A stretch of 64,000 nucleotides of DNA from Hydractinia symbiolongicarpus (Eukaryota > Cnidaria > Hydrozoa > Anthoathecata > Hydractiniidae): assembly GCF_029227915.1 (NCBI RefSeq), contig NC_079879.1, positions 25,114,501 to 25,178,500 of the forward strand. Reading direction: 5' to 3'. Below the pieces are notes generated by a model that saw only the letters and a list, made by a program, of their open reading frames with translations, ran no database searches and had not been told where the DNA came from. Made by a program: the position numbers and the translations under genes. Shown here piece after piece: positions 1 to 13,100 of this stretch (the stretch's first letter is position 1; every line of letters starts with the position of its first letter).

Positions 1-525
1 ATATGCAAGGTACGAATTTTTTTTTTTCTATACTATCCTGGGGTTTTTTTATGCAGTCTAATTCTGCAAACGTCTCCTGTGATAACATCCAATGTAAATT
101 TACCTTGATAAATGTCAACTGTACAAAAGTACAATGATAGTTCGTTTTTCTAACAAGATCCAATTTCAACAGTAGTCTGCGCAACACAAGGTATTGGTAC
201 AAAATCCAGCATGTTTATTTCATGCCTTTAATAAGCAGTAGCGTGACTGAAAATACCTTTGCAATCGTTATAAATAAAACCTTTTTTGCCGGGTGTGGAA
301 GTTCTTTATAGTCCATCACCAATCTTTATTGTATTAACACATTTTGCACAAAAAGGAGTCCGATAACAGCTACATCCAATTTATACTGTTCGTTAATTCT
401 TTTTTCATATTAACGTGTTTGCGGCCTCAAAATTTTTGTACAAAGCCGATATAATCTATAAGGAGATATTTTGTGTGTGGAAGATACATAATGTTGTGGC
501 TGATATAAGAAATGTTTATTACCAG

Positions 526-3500
526 TGAGTGTAAAGACAAAACGGTAATGAAAAAGATTCGAGAAGATGCTGTGGAATACAAGCAAAAACGAGAAAAAGA
601 GAAAGCTGAGAAAATCAGTAAGGAAAGAGATGAACAGAAAAAATTTGCTGTAAGAGAACAGATGAGGGTATGTTATGCTGCTTTCGTAAAAACTCAAGAA
701 TTAATTTTACAAGGTTTATTTAAGATTGAGTGAAAACTCTGTGGATCAGCCCTTACGTTTAATGTAAAATAGCTACTAACGTAAAAGCATGAAGATAAAA
801 ATTTGAAATACGGACGTATTAGAAAACACTGCATGGTAATCACTTCTTTTAAAATTTTTGCCATTTTACAGAACATATCATTTGATACGGTGTCTTTCAA
901 TTAACTCGCATTGATTCCACGTTGTAGAAGAATTTATATCACCTTTGCTATGGTTAGCCAATGATGCATCATTTCATTGTTAATAGCTTTTAAAATATTC
1001 TAATTAATTTTGAAGCATCATAAAAATAAAAATCATATCTACGTATAGTTCCACACGTGCAGTTATTTTTATGCGATAAGCGTTTCCAACAAAAAAAGCG
1101 TGTTTAACGGCCGGGTTGTTCTTTTAATGTTCCTTCCTAGAGGTAGGCGTTTAGTTCGAGATTTTTCTTAAATAAAGTGTTAATTGAAGAACTGGAAGAA
1201 TCTTGAAATAAACATGGTATATTTTACCTATACATTCAAGAGAAGTGCTAAGTAGAAACATTTTAAATTTATTCAAATTAAATTATTAAATCGTATCAGA
1301 TCAGCACTGATTGTAGTTGAAATAGGCTATACTGGCTTAACTCAAAAATCTCGTTTTGTCTCTCTAGCTTGACACCGAAGAGAGACAACAAATTGAAGAT
1401 AGAAAACAAGAAATCGAAGTAGAACATGTTCAAAAGATGGAAGCTTGGAAAAAAGAGAATTCTAGTTACAAAACATCACAACAACAAAAAGAGGTGATTC
1501 CAAGTGTCCAGGAGAGGGCGAAGAAAACATCAATTTCAGATCGTAAGATATTGAATTAAATTCGATTTTATCCCAGACTACAAGAATAAATTTTTGTAAT
1601 TCCCGTATTTTTTAATGTTTTGGTATACAGTCTTTTATTGCAATCAGAATACAAATGCTTGTGGCAATATTTTTTTTAAAATTTATTTTATTCTTTCCAA
1701 AAGACGCCATGGAACACAAGAAAGAATTAAAAAGAAATACGAGTGAAGAAGAAGTACTTCCCGAGCCACGGTGCTCTGGTAACATTCAAGTTAACTTCAC
1801 TGCAAGACAGCTTCCAACACCAGCTAGAGAATCAAAACAACCAGAAGAAGAAGTGGTTGGTTATTTTCTTTTTCTCTCACCATGGATATTTTTCCTCTAT
1901 CTGTCTTATGTTCTCAAGAAAATTATTGATTTTTAACTTGTGTCTGACTGAATTGCGTGGTCATGATGTTTTGCAACAGGAATTCACGTATTTATGATTA
2001 GATTCTCAACTTTCGATCTGGTACTGAAAGTTTCGAGAATGCATTTAAATCGATAGAAAAGTTGCTTAACGGTTGCTTAACAGAAAGTTAGACAATTTTG
2101 AAGATTATGAACAGAATACTACTAAAACTGTTTGAGAAAATTACTTTTGTTTGCTCTCGCTTTTTTGATTTGTTGGCATATTAAAAAAATAAGAAAAATT
2201 AAGCTGACGCTAAAACCAATATTAAGTCCAGCAATATGTAAAACTGCAGTTCATCAACTAATTTTGCTCACATTGCTATATTACTGATACTAAAGTTGCT
2301 TAAGATTGTTGCAGCTGTTAGTGTAGTTGCTTATAAACTGGTTTATTTTTTTATCTTATGCTAAAATATGATTATCCACATCCTGTGTGAACACTGCAAT
2401 ATCACATAGAACATTTTTCAATACGTTTATGTGCTAAGTACCCTGAAATAGCTATTAGTCTTAAACCGTTCAAACGTTTTTTTTTATCTTTTTGCTATAA
2501 ACATACTGCGTGTCATTGGGTGTGGGAAACACAATCCTGTTACTTATTTAAAGCAAAAAGCAAATCAAGAAATTCAACTCGTCTGAATCCTATTCTTGTT
2601 TCTTAAGTGGTTAAAAAAGCTGGCAGAAATGAATAAAATGAAAAAGGCAGACGAAGATGCGACAGATATTGAAGAAATGAATCCAATATGGTTAAAAGAT
2701 AAGGGCGAGTAAGTTGGACATCAACATAAAAAATTTATTCTTAAAATTCTACTGAAACATTCGCCTACCTAAATGTAATTAAGCATTGAGGGTATTCTGA
2801 AGAGTAGTGTTTGTTAAGAAAGCTGTATGCAAATGAAGTGCACAGTAAGCATGACGTAAGCATTTTTTTAACTAAATTTCTGTTTACTCCTGTGACAAAG
2901 TCAGCTAAAAGCAATACTATCACAAAATAAGGCGAGATTTATTTAGGTGTTCTATGGGCAGTTGTCGGAAAGTAAAAGAAATAAAGAAATATATATAAAG
3001 GATGTAAGATGAGCACATGGGACTTTTTCTGTGCGTCTGACCTTAAAAAAAATTACGGAGCTAAATGGTATAAAGATAACGAAAATTAATTTTCCCTGTG
3101 TACTACACAGAGTCGCTGGTTTAGCGCGCGATACACATGGTGAAAGTTTGAAGTTTCGGTGAGAATACAAATCACTTTATTATTCTATAGTTTTTCGGAA
3201 AAATATGGTCCGACCAGCCAGTAGAACAACTAACTTGCCTTCGTCTCATCACAATATGGAACGGTGTGTTTTATGAACTTTAGCATGTGTTATTTAAGTT
3301 TTAATTATTTCTTCAAGTGATTTCTTCAAGAAAGGAAACCATGTTGCAGCAATAAATGCTTACACGTCCGCACTTCTTCTCGATTCGAAAATTCCAATGT
3401 ATCTTTTTCGTAAAGCCATCAATCTTCTGTTTTGTAAACAAAATTTCTTGATTATGTATACTATTCGACTTAACAAGCGTGAAGGCTTTATGCGAACAGA

Positions 3501-5191
3501 GCAGTTTGTCATTTATCATTGAAACAATACAACGAAACCGTCCAGGATTGCACATGTGTAAGTATTGTAAATTTCGTGCCAGTAGTAGTTGTAGCAAATT
3601 TTCTAATCCGTGAAATGTAATTATCGCTGAATGGTCATAATGTTTTATCAGCACTTGGAATTCTACGCGCGAGTGTAGTCACACCCAGTAGGTACAGAGA
3701 AGCTGATACCTCATTGTAGTTTAATTTTTACGTAATTTTTAAGTAAATTTGACAGCGAGAAAAAAAAATTATTCTTATTTACTTTGTCCTAGGTCTTTCT
3801 GCTGTTCCTTTAAATAGCGTTTTCAAGAATTAGTACCAGCAAAAAAAAATATTAAGTTGCCAAGATTAATTGTCTTAAAATCTTTAGAAATGTTGCCTTC
3901 CGGATGTATACTTGAGGAGTATGCAGAAAAATTGCTCACAAAAATAGTTACTCGTAGAATGTGTAAAAAGATTTTACCGCGAAGAGAATCACAGTATTTC
4001 TAGAAAATTTGCCTGCGAAGATAATGACCCGCAAAATGCGTAAACAATTTGCCTGCAAAAAACCCCGCAGACTGCGTAGAAAAATAGTAAAATTCGCAAA
4101 AAAGTCTTTGAACATTAGTACGCACAAGTTACAGCAAAACAGTCGTTGTTTTTTTGTTATGACATACCAGTCGTTTACTGTCATCGTTGTTGGAATTTGT
4201 GATGCTTAAAAAGATATTTAAACAAAGCCTAACTTTCTGTACTCTATTTTTTTACTTCGTCTTCCATCTTAGGCGTTAGAACTCTATGATCCACCTGTGC
4301 AGGCGAATGTATTGTCGAGATGTCGTGCACTCATCCGCAGAGGGACAGCACATTTTTATCTAAACAACTACGTTAAAGGTATTGATTAACTAATAAATAA
4401 CCCTCCTTATTTCTAGTTTTTCAAATTATCGTCCAATTCGGCTCTTTCACAAATATGTTTAGGAATAGCTCAATTTTTTATACTGAAAGCCATACAGTTA
4501 GCTGTTCGTAGCACGAGTTTTTTTGCGCACAGATAATACAGGCACTAAAAAAGCCGTTTTCCATTGGCGTGATGATAATTTTAAGGCGGGCAGAATGTTT
4601 ATTTACGCTTAAAAATTTCGCACGTTTATTCCTCTTGTTCATTTGCATTTGTTAACGCAGGGATATTTAAATCGGAAGCAAACAAAATATTTGATTGCAA
4701 TTCTCTTTTGTAAAAATTTGTACATCATGAATTCATAGTGACTTGCGAGATAAATTTGCATAAAATGTACTCAAAACCATGACAAAGATTAATTAATTTT
4801 CAAAACTTCTTGAGATTGAAGAATTTAACCGTAAATATTTCATTTTGGAGAAATATATTCTGGCGAATTATTTAAATTCAATCGATTCGCTGAATCGCGA
4901 GAATAAATTCTGATTAGATAAATTTCGTCCAGTAAGGCATTTATTCCTGTGAGACCTTTGTTTGGCGAGGGCCTAAAGAAATTGTTCGATGTAGTTGGGT
5001 GTTCTCTTTTTGAGGTGCAGTCAGGTTTGATACAGCAGTTCTCCCAAGTAATGTTTATGGAAGTAATTTTTTTTATAGCTCTTACTGACTATGATGCAGC
5101 TATCAAGTTAGATCCTAAAAACGAATCGTTAAAAGCTGATGCATACAAAATACGAAGGGTGATACAGGGAGAAGAATCGTCAGATTATTAA
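526..5191 (+). CDS. DNAAF4: DNAAF4 (DYX1C1) dynein axonemal assembly factor, 3' part
   Basis: This is a cytoplasmic co-chaperone factor that helps pre-assemble ciliary dynein arms; the family has an N-terminal p23/CS domain and C-terminal TPRs. Exons read in phase: 526-667 (Lys/Glu-rich), 1368-1542, 1704-1852, 2608-2708 (holds NPIWLKDKGE), probably a short exon from 2819 (KLYANE, like human KLFATE), 4273-4378 (ALELYDPP...RRGTAHFYL) and 5079-5191 ending in IRRVIQGEESSDY and TAA. The C-terminal exons follow the human protein closely. The p23 domain lies before the window. The part matching the first TPR repeat, about 45 residues expected between 2850 and 4272, was not found, so the model is incomplete there. 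Family identity is secure from the linker and C-terminus; exon edges at 1852 and 2819 are less sure. Confidence 0.85.
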
Positions 5192-5272
5192 CTTGGAACT
5201 TGCTTTAAAATAATGACTAAAGTTATGTTGATATTTATATACGAAGTCGTGTTGCAGGTATAGTGTAGATAT

Positions 5273-5500
5273 ACAGTCGACGCTCGATATCTCGAACTCT
5301 CAAGGGACTGACAAAAATGTTTAAGATACGGATGTCGAGATATCGACCGTTAAAGGCCTTCTTAATTGGAGATAACATTGTTAGAGATATATAACGTAAT
5401 CTTGCCTACAAGAGATTACATGACTAAAGGGACCGAGAAAGAAGTTCGAGGCAGGGAAAGTTTGAGATAACGGGTATTCGTGATATCTAGCGTCGACTTA
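5273..5500. mobile_element. Tigger/pogo-like MITE
   Basis: The two ends are inverted copies: CAGTCGACGCTCGATATC on the left, and on the right the reverse complement of a sequence reading AAGTCGACGCTAGATATC. Such CGA-rich termini are typical of pogo/Tigger elements. About 228 bp, no coding capacity. It lies just behind the DNAAF4 stop codon. Confidence 0.7.
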
Positions 5501-5854
5501 CATTTTTTAAAATGACAGCTCTTTGAAAGTAAGGCCAAAAACGAAGAAGTAAAGATACTTATATTTTTGTAAGTGCTGATCAAGTGAGGTTAGAAAATAG
5601 CGTTTTTACGCATTTATAGGTTACAAGGGATATACAAGCAAGGTTGGCTCTAATTTGGGATCTTTTTGTTCCTAGTGAACTGAATCTGATTTTCAAGATA
5701 ATAATAAAAGACAGGAGATTCCCGCAAAAGGGCCAAGGAGAACCAGAAAATGTCGGGAAAATCCATTTAAACCTGTACAAATAGTGGTCATAATTTTCTG
5801 TTATAATTTTCAGGTTTTTTTATCGAGGGATGCTATTTGGGTCGCACAGATGTT

Positions 5855-5935
5855 TTTTTATATTATACTATATTATATTATATCATACTATACTATACTA
5901 TACTATACTATATTATATATTATTTATATTCTGCT
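5855..5935. repeat. TATAC/TATAT microsatellite
   Basis: Runs of the 5-base unit ACTAT and variants (ATTAT) repeat across about 80 bp. The small open frame across it is a by-product of the repeat. Confidence 0.8.
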
Positions 5936-6582
5936 ATTTCTTTTCTGTATAAACAAATTGTTGTAATTTATTTTTCGTCCGTGAAAGGACTAAGAGATTT
6001 CTAGTCGCGATTTTTTTGTCTGCTGTTGTTTTAACCCTCTACTGAAGTTGCTATCACTTTGTGCCTACCTTCGGAATACCATATCCATGATTCCTTATCG
6101 GCTTTTCGTTGGCCCCATTTTTTGCAAGGCCTAATTTTTGTCATTTTTCCAAATTTTCGTCACTTCGACCTAACAAAAAATTGAAGCAGACGAATTATTT
6201 GGGCCATTTCGAATTTTCGCTATTGATCTAAAAAATGCCGAAAAAACTTGATCAGGTAGCTAATAACTTTAGAAGAGGAAGTCAGTGCAAAGTTTGCCAA
6301 CATTTCGAGATTAAGAAGAGATTTATTTCTTATTGATTGATTCTTTATTACAGTCTACAAGCGTAAATTTTTTAGTGGCGTTTTGATTAAATTAACTTTT
6401 TGTTGGCCTAAATATTTTTTCGGACATTATTTAACACCGACTTTAACTTTAATCACCTTAAATTTGTTACGTAGGACAAAAAAATTGCACGATATGGTGT
6501 GTTCGATAAAGCCACAGGAAGTATTGCCCATCGTTCTTTCTTAAATAGCGTAAATAAATTTGAGTACCAGTACCAAAAGAGC

Positions 6583-6681
6583 AACCCCGTTCCTAGGGCA
6601 ATTTTTCGCTTTTTTAATCTCCGAGATCTTCGCGTCTTCTCGGATATCAAAAAAGCGAAAAATTGCTCTGGGAACGAGTTT
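6583..6681. repeat. Fold-back palindrome, about 40-bp arms
   Basis: The left arm (about 6584-6624) is nearly the reverse complement of the right arm (about 6640-6681). Both contain GCAATTTTTCGCTTTTTT or its complement, and the outer ends read GTTCC/GGAAC. The centre is only about 15 bases. This is consistent with a very short MITE or a cruciform-forming repeat. Confidence 0.75.
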
Positions 6682-7188
6682 GCCAAAAGAACTGCACTGA
6701 AAACCTGAGACTTTTAAAATTCCTTATAATACTAAAAAATTAGCGGAAAATATAGACAGGAGAAAACAGAAAACTTTGTGTCTAACGATAGGTCATAGGA
6801 AATGACATGTTAACATTTACAAATACATGATCAAATGTTTTAATTTGCGAAAGTTTTTCCCTCATCCAGGCAATTTTTACTTCCCGCAGGTTTCCGTGGT
6901 GGGGTTTCAAACAGGAATGCTGCCATTCGAGAAAATTTATGCCGTAAACTTCGCGATTTTTCTAAAAAAATATCGTTGACAGAAAAAAATCTAAACGGAA
7001 CAGGGAGGAGGGAGAGCGGGCATTTTTTGTCTCCTCACGCGCTGAAGTTTTGAGGTGATTCAATGTTTCATTTGTTTCTGATAGTTTTTTGTTTATCAAC
7101 GCATGCGCAGTGTTTTCAATTGTCTACTACGTCGAGAAAGAAAGAAGACGTTTTCAGCGTTTTTCCGAAACGAGAAAGTTTTTTTGCC

Positions 7189-10100
7189 ATGGAAAATACA
7201 ACAAATTCTCCAACAGTTCAAATTGCTGTAACACAACCTCAACAAATTACTTTACAGAGCGCTCCTACCAATGCTTCCCATATCCAGATATTTGCTCAAG
7301 ATCCTAATAATGCTGGGAAAGCCTTGTATATTATTGATCCAAGTCAGGCAGGAGGCGTACAAATGATCTCAAACTCTGACCAACGCTTTGAATTTGCAAA
7401 TTCTGCTGGAACTCAAAATTTAGCTGGCGCATCGCAGCAACAATCAACAGTTATGGTATGTAGCTAGCCTAGCTAGCTAAAAACATAATTTTCTCCTTTA
7501 TTTCAAGTCACCTTTTTAGTCTTTTTAAAAAAGTACTTGTGTATTTTTTAATCGTCTTCGAACATTTTTTTATTTAACCACGATTTATTTTTTCAAAAAC
7601 TTTATAAACTATAAATCTCAGTATATTTTATATCATACGCTTTCTCCTTCTAAGAATTTTGTATATTTATTGCCAAAAAACAAGGACCAATGTGATAACG
7701 TGTTGATCAAATGTATTCGAATTGATTGGTTGTTATTTTCTTGAAACTCATTGGTGTTGAAATGAACTAATAAGAAGTCAGCTTGACTTTTACCAATCAA
7801 AACACTAATATTTCTAAAGATGGAATGTTTTTAAAAGTGAGCTTTAATAGATAGAATCTTACTTTAAAAAATATATACAAAATTAAAACGAAGGTTTGGT
7901 ATCTGCAAAATGGCAAATATAATGAAAATAAGAGGTTAGCTAGCATTATGTTGTATAAATAAAGTACAAATTATTTTTTGTTTTTTTAAATACTGGAACT
8001 TTTTTAGAAACAGAAACTTACAGCTAGCTAGCTAGTTGTGGGGTTGATATTTTTTAACTTTTATTGTTGTATATATATATGTACATGTTTAGAAAAGCTA
8101 AGCAGAGGACTGAAGAATCAAAACTATTTTCATTTCTAAAGCCTCAATTTGTAGCTGGTACAGTTAATATAAACATGACATTAAATAAATCTTTTTGTTG
8201 CTGTATTTTAGATACACAAACATAACTAATGAATTTTAGAATAAAAAACTTGTGCCTTTCAAAATTATTTGTTAAATTAATTTGTTTTAACTTTATAAGA
8301 ACTAATGTATAAGAACACTGAGTCAAGAATTACTAAGAAAGAATTAATTATGAAACAGTTTCCCATTTTTTATACTAGATACTAAAGCATCATCCATTTC
8401 TTCTAATCCTAGAAATATTTATTATCATATCTGTCCTTATATTTTTCTCTTTTTCGAAAAAACGCAAAAAGCTTTTTTTCTTTTTTGATAACCTATAATG
8501 TGATCATCTTCAGGTCTAAAATATAAAACAAGATTAAGGTGACGGTATACCTTTTGAGCATGGTTTTTTAAATCGCAATTTTTTCAGCGATTGTTAATCA
8601 AAGTTTATTCATTCGTACATCACCAAAAAGCATTTTTAAATACCTATCAAATAATATAAAAATAATTTGAAACTGTTTAACTTCTAAAAAGTCATGAGAC
8701 TTTTTAGAAGTTGCCTGCCTGCAAAAAAGTGATTTCAGTTACAAAACTACTTTGTTTCCAACTCTCACCCGATGTCCTTTAGAATCTTGATAGATGTACG
8801 TAAAAAAAGTCCCCATTTTTGATTTATTTTACTTTTTCCAAAAACGCTATTTTTTAACTCAAACTTTTGTCTTTAAGATGTATATAATATCTAGAGACTC
8901 TTTGATTTTTGGAAGATAAAAAATTGCTTTTAGATAAACATGTTGGCTTTAGCACAGTAGCACTCTCACTTGTAGAGACTCTAGTTTTGTAAAAGAGATT
9001 TTAAATGTATATATGGTATACGAAAAAATAAAATTAAAGGTTTAAATGTTTTTTAAAATATCCTGCCTTTCAAGCATATTCATGATAATGGTGATACTTT
9101 CACAACAATACAACTAGAAACACTAACTTTTTATTTATTAAAAATACCTGAAAAGATAAAATAAGGAATTTTTGAGTGTGATTTGCAATGGGACATGTTA
9201 CGTATGGGACATTTTTAGGTATTTAGCTATAAATATTTCCACTAATAATTGTTTTTTTTGTCAAAACTGTGATGGACTAAATAGAAAAGACTAGTATCTC
9301 AACAAAAACCCTCATTTAATGAGAATTGAAGCTGTTTGCTAAAATATATTGTCTGGATACCAAATAACAGATATTTTGTTCTGTTCAAGAGTTTCAGCCA
9401 GGTACAAGTTTGCAGATAGATAGATAGATGTGCATATTTTACATGGCTAGCCTCACAAATATCGAGGGATATACCCTGTCTATTATTTCCAGGAGGGGCC
9501 ATGGCGTAGATGGAGAGTCCTAGAGTATTTAATGCTCATTTTGAGCTACGCAGACCCAATTAGAGCCCGCGCTCTACTAGACAACTCCCGGCAACATCCA
9601 ACGGCCCACACAGTGTGCCATCTTCCCAATTTCCCTCACATGGCTTGGGTTAACCCGGGGCTATGGTAACATTCACTCGCCCATGTTGAATCGCCGTCAA
9701 GAGGAATCGAACCCCGGTCTCCCGCACAGAGTACGAGAGCTATAACCACTAATCTACGGCGCCACTGTTGACAAATTAAGCGAAACACGAAATCTCTAAT
9801 AAAGTTTAATATTTCTTTTTTTGCTTGCGGTGCTGTCTGGTGGGCCTTGGGTCTGATTCCTTGTATAGCTTTTAATTGTTTTTTACTGTAGAGATATATG
9901 AACACATTTCATTATGGATTTTTAAGGTGATGGTATACATTTATTGTATCAAAAAAATTGATTTTTTATTAGCCATTTATACTAAAGAAACGATGATCTA
10001 TCCAATGGTGAAACTATTTATTTATTTTTCGAAGCGGAATATCGACTTTATCCAAATAACTAACTTTTTTCACACCTTCAAATTGAATAGAAGTTACGAG

Positions 10101-13100
10101 TGAATATTTTTAACACTTGCATCATCTTGAGTAAAATTTTTCAAAATATTTTTTTTTTTATATTTTCTATTCAAAAAAGACTGTCTGGAAAAAAACCACC
10201 TCAAATCTTTCATTTCTAAAAATCTCAAGTTATCGTAAAACGCCGTCTTTTGAAAAAAAAATTTGCTTTGATTCCTATGGTATACTCAGTCACGTTTTTG
10301 TGAATAACTAAAAAAGAATCAGACAAAATCCAACCGTAACAATTCTTCAACCCTTTAAAAGATTAGACTAATTTAATTTAGAGTTCAACATACAGTACTT
10401 TGGTTAGCACTTTTTTAAGCTATTTACTTTTTATCATGGCTAGTTGGATTTTTTTTCAATACAGCTTTGAAAAAAGTACTTGAAATCAAAACAAATTAAA
10501 AATGTTACAATGGGACAATTTTGGTTCAATACATTAAGTTATTCTTAACAGAGTTAACAAAACCTTGACTTGATAAATATGTATTTCTTTCAGTCATAAC
10601 ATATCTCAGATGTGTGATAATTAGTTAGAAAGTTTGTATTTTCTGTAGGCTCTCTGTTTTGGTTTTTAAGTGTATCGGCAGGAGCACTTGCGGTAAAAAT
10701 TGTCCCGTACATATCAGAAAACTGTGTTTTACTTTATCTTGGGTTTTCTTGTAAACAAATTTTCTTTTACAAAATGTGCTTTAGGATCCTAAAAGTGTTT
10801 TCAAATGTGTTTTGAATGAAAACATTTGTTTAGAGTGATAAAATTTCAAAGTAAGAGCTGTTACGTATGGGACAAAATATTACTACCTGGTGGGACTAGT
10901 ATAACAATATATTGACTTTAATAGATCAAGGTGGAAGTCATTTAAATATGGAAAACTGTATATATGTTGAAGGTTTCATAATGGCTGCTTAACCTGAATA
11001 CTGGCCCTTGATTGGTTTAACCAGTGTTATGACGCGAATCCGACCGCAAGAATAGCTGTGCATTTTTTCTTTCATGTTCTTCAATGTTTTTAACCAAAAC
11101 AAATGTTTTGTAAATATTTGTGGATAAAAAAAATTTAAGGAGTGGTGTTGTTTACAAAATTGCATTTCTGCAATACAATTAATGCTATGTTGGCCAGACC
11201 CCACAGCAACATCTGAAAAAATGCACTGGCTATTCACAGGACTTTCTTTTTTCTATTCCGTTATTTATCAGCTGAACCTGTTTATAAAAGAAAGTGAAAA
11301 TAACCCCTTTAAGTCAGGTTTTAGAAAGCATAAAACTATGTCCATTGTTATTGAGTATTTAGTTAGGCTGTTGTTACATTAGACACAGAATGTTATTGTT
11401 ATACAGCTTTAACCGGTAGAATTTTTAAATGGGCTCCTTTTTGTCGCCGTTTTCACTACCAAGACTAGTGAAGTACGGCAGGATACCAGTCTTGTGTAGC
11501 GGTAAGGAAATTTTTAGTTTTTTGGTGTTATAACACACTACTCTGTTGCACAAGGTACAAAAACCCATTATGTTATGGCAGGATACCAGTCTTGTGTAGC
11601 GGTAAGGGAATTTTTAGTTTTTTGGTGTTATAACACTCTACTCTGTTGCACAAGGTACAAAAACCCATTATGTTTACAAATTAATTGTTTTGCATTATTA
11701 CTGTTCAGTTATGTTCACTAGTAGCAAGCTGCAATGGTCGTTTGTTTTCTTTTAAGTGATCTGGAATTAACCAAAGCTAGATTCGTATTTCAAGAGGCTA
11801 AAATTTGTTTTAAAAAACAAAATATATTAAAAATTGTTTTGTTTTTATTGCTTTTTACTTTTTATTTAGGTTTCATAAAAGCAGTGTAAACTCATTTTTC
11901 TACTTTCATAATTTTCATTCTTCTTTTTCTTTGCCAGTTGAAATAATTAATTACTAATAACGTTAGCATTTTTTTTTCTGCAAAGCAAATACTCCCCCAT
12001 GAAGGATACTAAACCAGTAATACGATGTAGAATCAGAACTTCCTGCCGATACGGCTAGTTTATTAATATATTGTAAAGCAGTTGTATTTATTCTTATTTA
12101 GCTAAATGGCCAGCAAGTTATTGCTCAGAGGCTACCAGTTGCCATGGAGGCTTTAGACGAGCCGTTATATGTAAATGCAAAGCAATATCATCGTATTATA
12201 AAAAGACGACAGGCTAGAGCGAAATTAGAAGCTGAAGGAAAGATACCAAAAACAAGAAAGGTAATTTGTGTTAAAAACTTACAGTTCTTTTTAAAACAAA
12301 AAATTGTCTTAAAATTTATTTAATTTTTTGTTAATTATATATATCGTTAATTTTCATGTACGTGCATCTCAATATATTACACACGTTTTAAAATTAGGAT
12401 ATTTTTTTAACCTAAGTCATTTCGTAGAAAGTAGAAAATATTTCAAAATCACACAAAAGCATTTGGATAAATTAAAAGTTTCTTTTTACTATTTTACCTG
12501 CAAGATAGTAAAAATGAGGTTGATTTTTAGCGGAAAGTATTAAGTCTGAGGCCGCTAAAGGGATTTGAACTGCTGAAAATATGCAATCACAGCAACTAAA
12601 CTGTTAGGCCACAACAATGTTTTGTGTCAAATGAAGTTTAATTTAAATCGAAATGCAAATTTATCAAATTAAATTACAATTCAGCCATTCTTTAGGTTTT
12701 TTTAAAATAAACAAAAATAGTAAACGTATCATATAATCATTAACAAAACGGGAATTTAATGCTGATGGGAAAAGCAATGCCGATGAAATATATTCAACTT
12801 AATGAACTAAAAATATTGAGAAAGGTAGTTTAGAATATCGGACAATTTGCAAGTAAAAATGAGATCCTTCCCAACAGTGATACTACATCATGTTCAAGAA
12901 AGAAAAATTAAGTTATCAGTCATAACGGTTGCAATCAGAGTACTGATCTGCATTGTAAAAGTAAGGTGCGGGTTCTTCTGTTGTAACTGTCATTTGGCAT
13001 CTGTAGATATTATCGTACACAATTTTTTTACAGTAAGACAAGTAAGAAAAGTTGTGGTGTACGATAATACCTACAGATGTTTCAACATTGTGTAATGTCA

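Larger units (their letters stand above)
5192..7188. other. Spacer between DNAAF4 and NF-YA
   Basis: About 2 kb with no supported exon. It holds a Tigger-like MITE (5273-5500), a pentanucleotide microsatellite (5855-5935) and a fold-back palindrome (6583-6681). The last few hundred bases are presumably NF-YA promoter and 5' UTR. An in-frame ATG at 7063 would add a hydrophobic N-terminus unlikely for a nuclear factor, so 7189 was preferred as the start. Confidence 0.5.
7456..12101. other. NF-YA intron 1, repeat-rich
   Basis: A 4.6 kb AT-rich intron with no supported exon. It contains a perfect hairpin (8679-8712), an antisense tRNA-derived SINE (9476-9765), a 100-bp tandem duplication (11477-11674), and two pairs of near-identical short sequences: TTAAGGTGAYGGTATAC near 8535 and 9923, and GTTACGTATGGGAC near 9196 and 10861. 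The spaced pairs suggest remnants of one repeat family. Confidence 0.5.

Noticed and set aside
2819-2855. Two possible donors for the short DNAAF4 exon (after 2844 or 2855)
   Set aside because: Neither could be confirmed because the next exon was not found, so no exact end was assigned.
3313-3654. 113-codon open frame on the minus strand inside DNAAF4
   Set aside because: Composition is erratic with no domain; it sits in an intron and gives no family match.
5784-5966. 60-codon Tyr/Ile-rich open frame
   Set aside because: It is the translation of the TATAC microsatellite.
7063-7188. Upstream in-frame ATG for NF-YA giving a hydrophobic N-terminus
   Set aside because: A signal-peptide-like start is not expected for a nuclear factor; the ATG at 7189 fits the family better.
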